NCBI RefSeq assembly: GCF_005405385.1 | Contig: NZ_BJDY01000004.1 | Location: 1-64,000, forward strand | From: Lactiplantibacillus mudanjiangensis | Lineage (GTDB): Bacteria > Bacillota > Bacilli > Lactobacillales > Lactobacillaceae | DNA length: 64,000 nt | Direction: 5' to 3' | Part shown: positions 63,619 to 64,000 of the stretch, in pieces | Layout of the letters: each line of letters starts with the position of its first letter | How positions within the stretch are numbered: position 1 is the first letter of the stretch | The notes under the pieces: model-generated | Told to the model about the DNA's origin: nothing | Databases searched by the model: none | Seen by the model: the letters and a program-made list of their open reading frames with translations, nothing else | Translations under genes and position numbers: made by a program

Positions 63619-63982
63619 CACCTACCGTTCGCCCACATTGAGCCGGAACGCTGTGGGCGGACCGGTTCAGCCAAAAAGCGGTCTGAACCGTCGTTTTGAA
63701 CCACTAACCCCGTGTTTCAAAAACGCCAGGATGAGCTCAATGTGGAGGCACTCTCGGTTATGATAGTGATTGCTAATTAACTAGCATCCGCATGATAACC
63801 GGAGTCAGCCAGTGATGGCGCCGGCCGTGAAAATATCGTAAGTCCGGGTGCTTTTCCCGGGCTTACGATATGGACGACTTTTGAGATTAGCGGTTTGGGC
63901 TAGGCTTAAAAGCGAGGTGGAAGCCCGTATTTTGGCTGGAGCCGGTCCCCGCAGCCGGCAGAATCGCTGGCTGGCGTAGGTG
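63619..63982 (-). repeat. Dispersed structured element, copy 5, inverted, lacking one hairpin
   Basis: Read leftward. Closing helix AGCCAGCGAT / ATCACTGGCT; hairpin CTTTTAAG / CTCAAAAG; hairpin ATATCGTAAGCCCGG / CCGGACTTACGATAT (as paired strands); long-range helix CCACATTGAG / CTCAATGTGG; hairpin CGGTTCAG.CC / GG.CTGAACCG. About 40 nt holding the GTTTC..GAAAC hairpin of the other copies are missing. Ends CCACCTAC / GTAGGTGG pair and close the element. The 63541-64000 stretch has no gene. Confidence 0.86.
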
Positions 63983-64000
63983 ACAAATTTAATCCAACTT

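Noticed and set aside
1-64000. tRNA or rRNA genes
   Set aside because: No cloverleaf with the conserved T-loop and no rRNA sequence was recognised anywhere in the window.

Overview
The window comes from a low-GC Gram-positive lactic acid bacterium, most likely Lactiplantibacillus plantarum or a close relative. I base this on gene content and order: mannose PTS with ManO and a LevR-type activator, a fabH-accBCDA cluster, PepC, rpiA, and the radA-yacL-gltX-cysS-mrnC-rlmB-yacP-sigH-rpmG-secE-nusG-rplKAJL run. ATG, GTG and TTG starts with strong AGGAGG-like ribosome sites fit as well. I have run no database search; family names rest on motifs I can read.

Left edge (1-4.5 kb): the lysis end of a prophage (coiled-coil protein, holin, GH25 endolysin). 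Next comes a small locus with two tandem structured RNA repeats, a terminator and a gene for a PBECR4-like nuclease. That layout resembles a type III toxin-antitoxin locus, but with a different nuclease family. From 4.5 to 12.2 kb there is an ABC-2 transporter with a divergent Xre-type membrane regulator, a heterodimeric ABC exporter and a secreted C39-like peptidase.

12.4-34 kb: a mannose-family PTS (IIAB-IIC-IID, ManO) starts from a sigma-54 promoter. Its presumed activator ManR/LevR and a second sigma-54-driven IIA-IIB pair lie about 15 kb downstream. Between them is an AT-rich accessory block. It contains an L,D-transpeptidase with an overlapping leader ORF, and an operon for a secreted protein of unknown type with an ABC transporter. 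It also contains a divergent cassette (two LysM microproteins, TcdE/phage-type holin, sigma-like regulator, and a 698-residue signal-less peptidoglycan-binding/DUF1906 protein), a decayed duplicate of the ABC operon, an orphan YefM-type antitoxin and a CPBP protease.

34.6-64 kb: mostly core genome. It holds fatty acid initiation and malonyl-CoA synthesis, a cell-wall LCP protein, two carriers, phosphoglycerate mutase, PepC, RpiA, dUTPase, RadA, the translation and transcription run with a Cys T-box, L1-type and L10 leaders, and MprF.

Five copies of a roughly 360-430 bp element lie in intergenic DNA close to gene 3' ends (7.1, 34.1, 43.4, 47.0 and 63.6 kb). They fold into a conserved multi-hairpin architecture with many compensatory base changes between copies, so selection or propagation acts on an RNA or DNA fold. 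This family and the tandem-RNA/PBECR4 locus are the two most interesting signals here.
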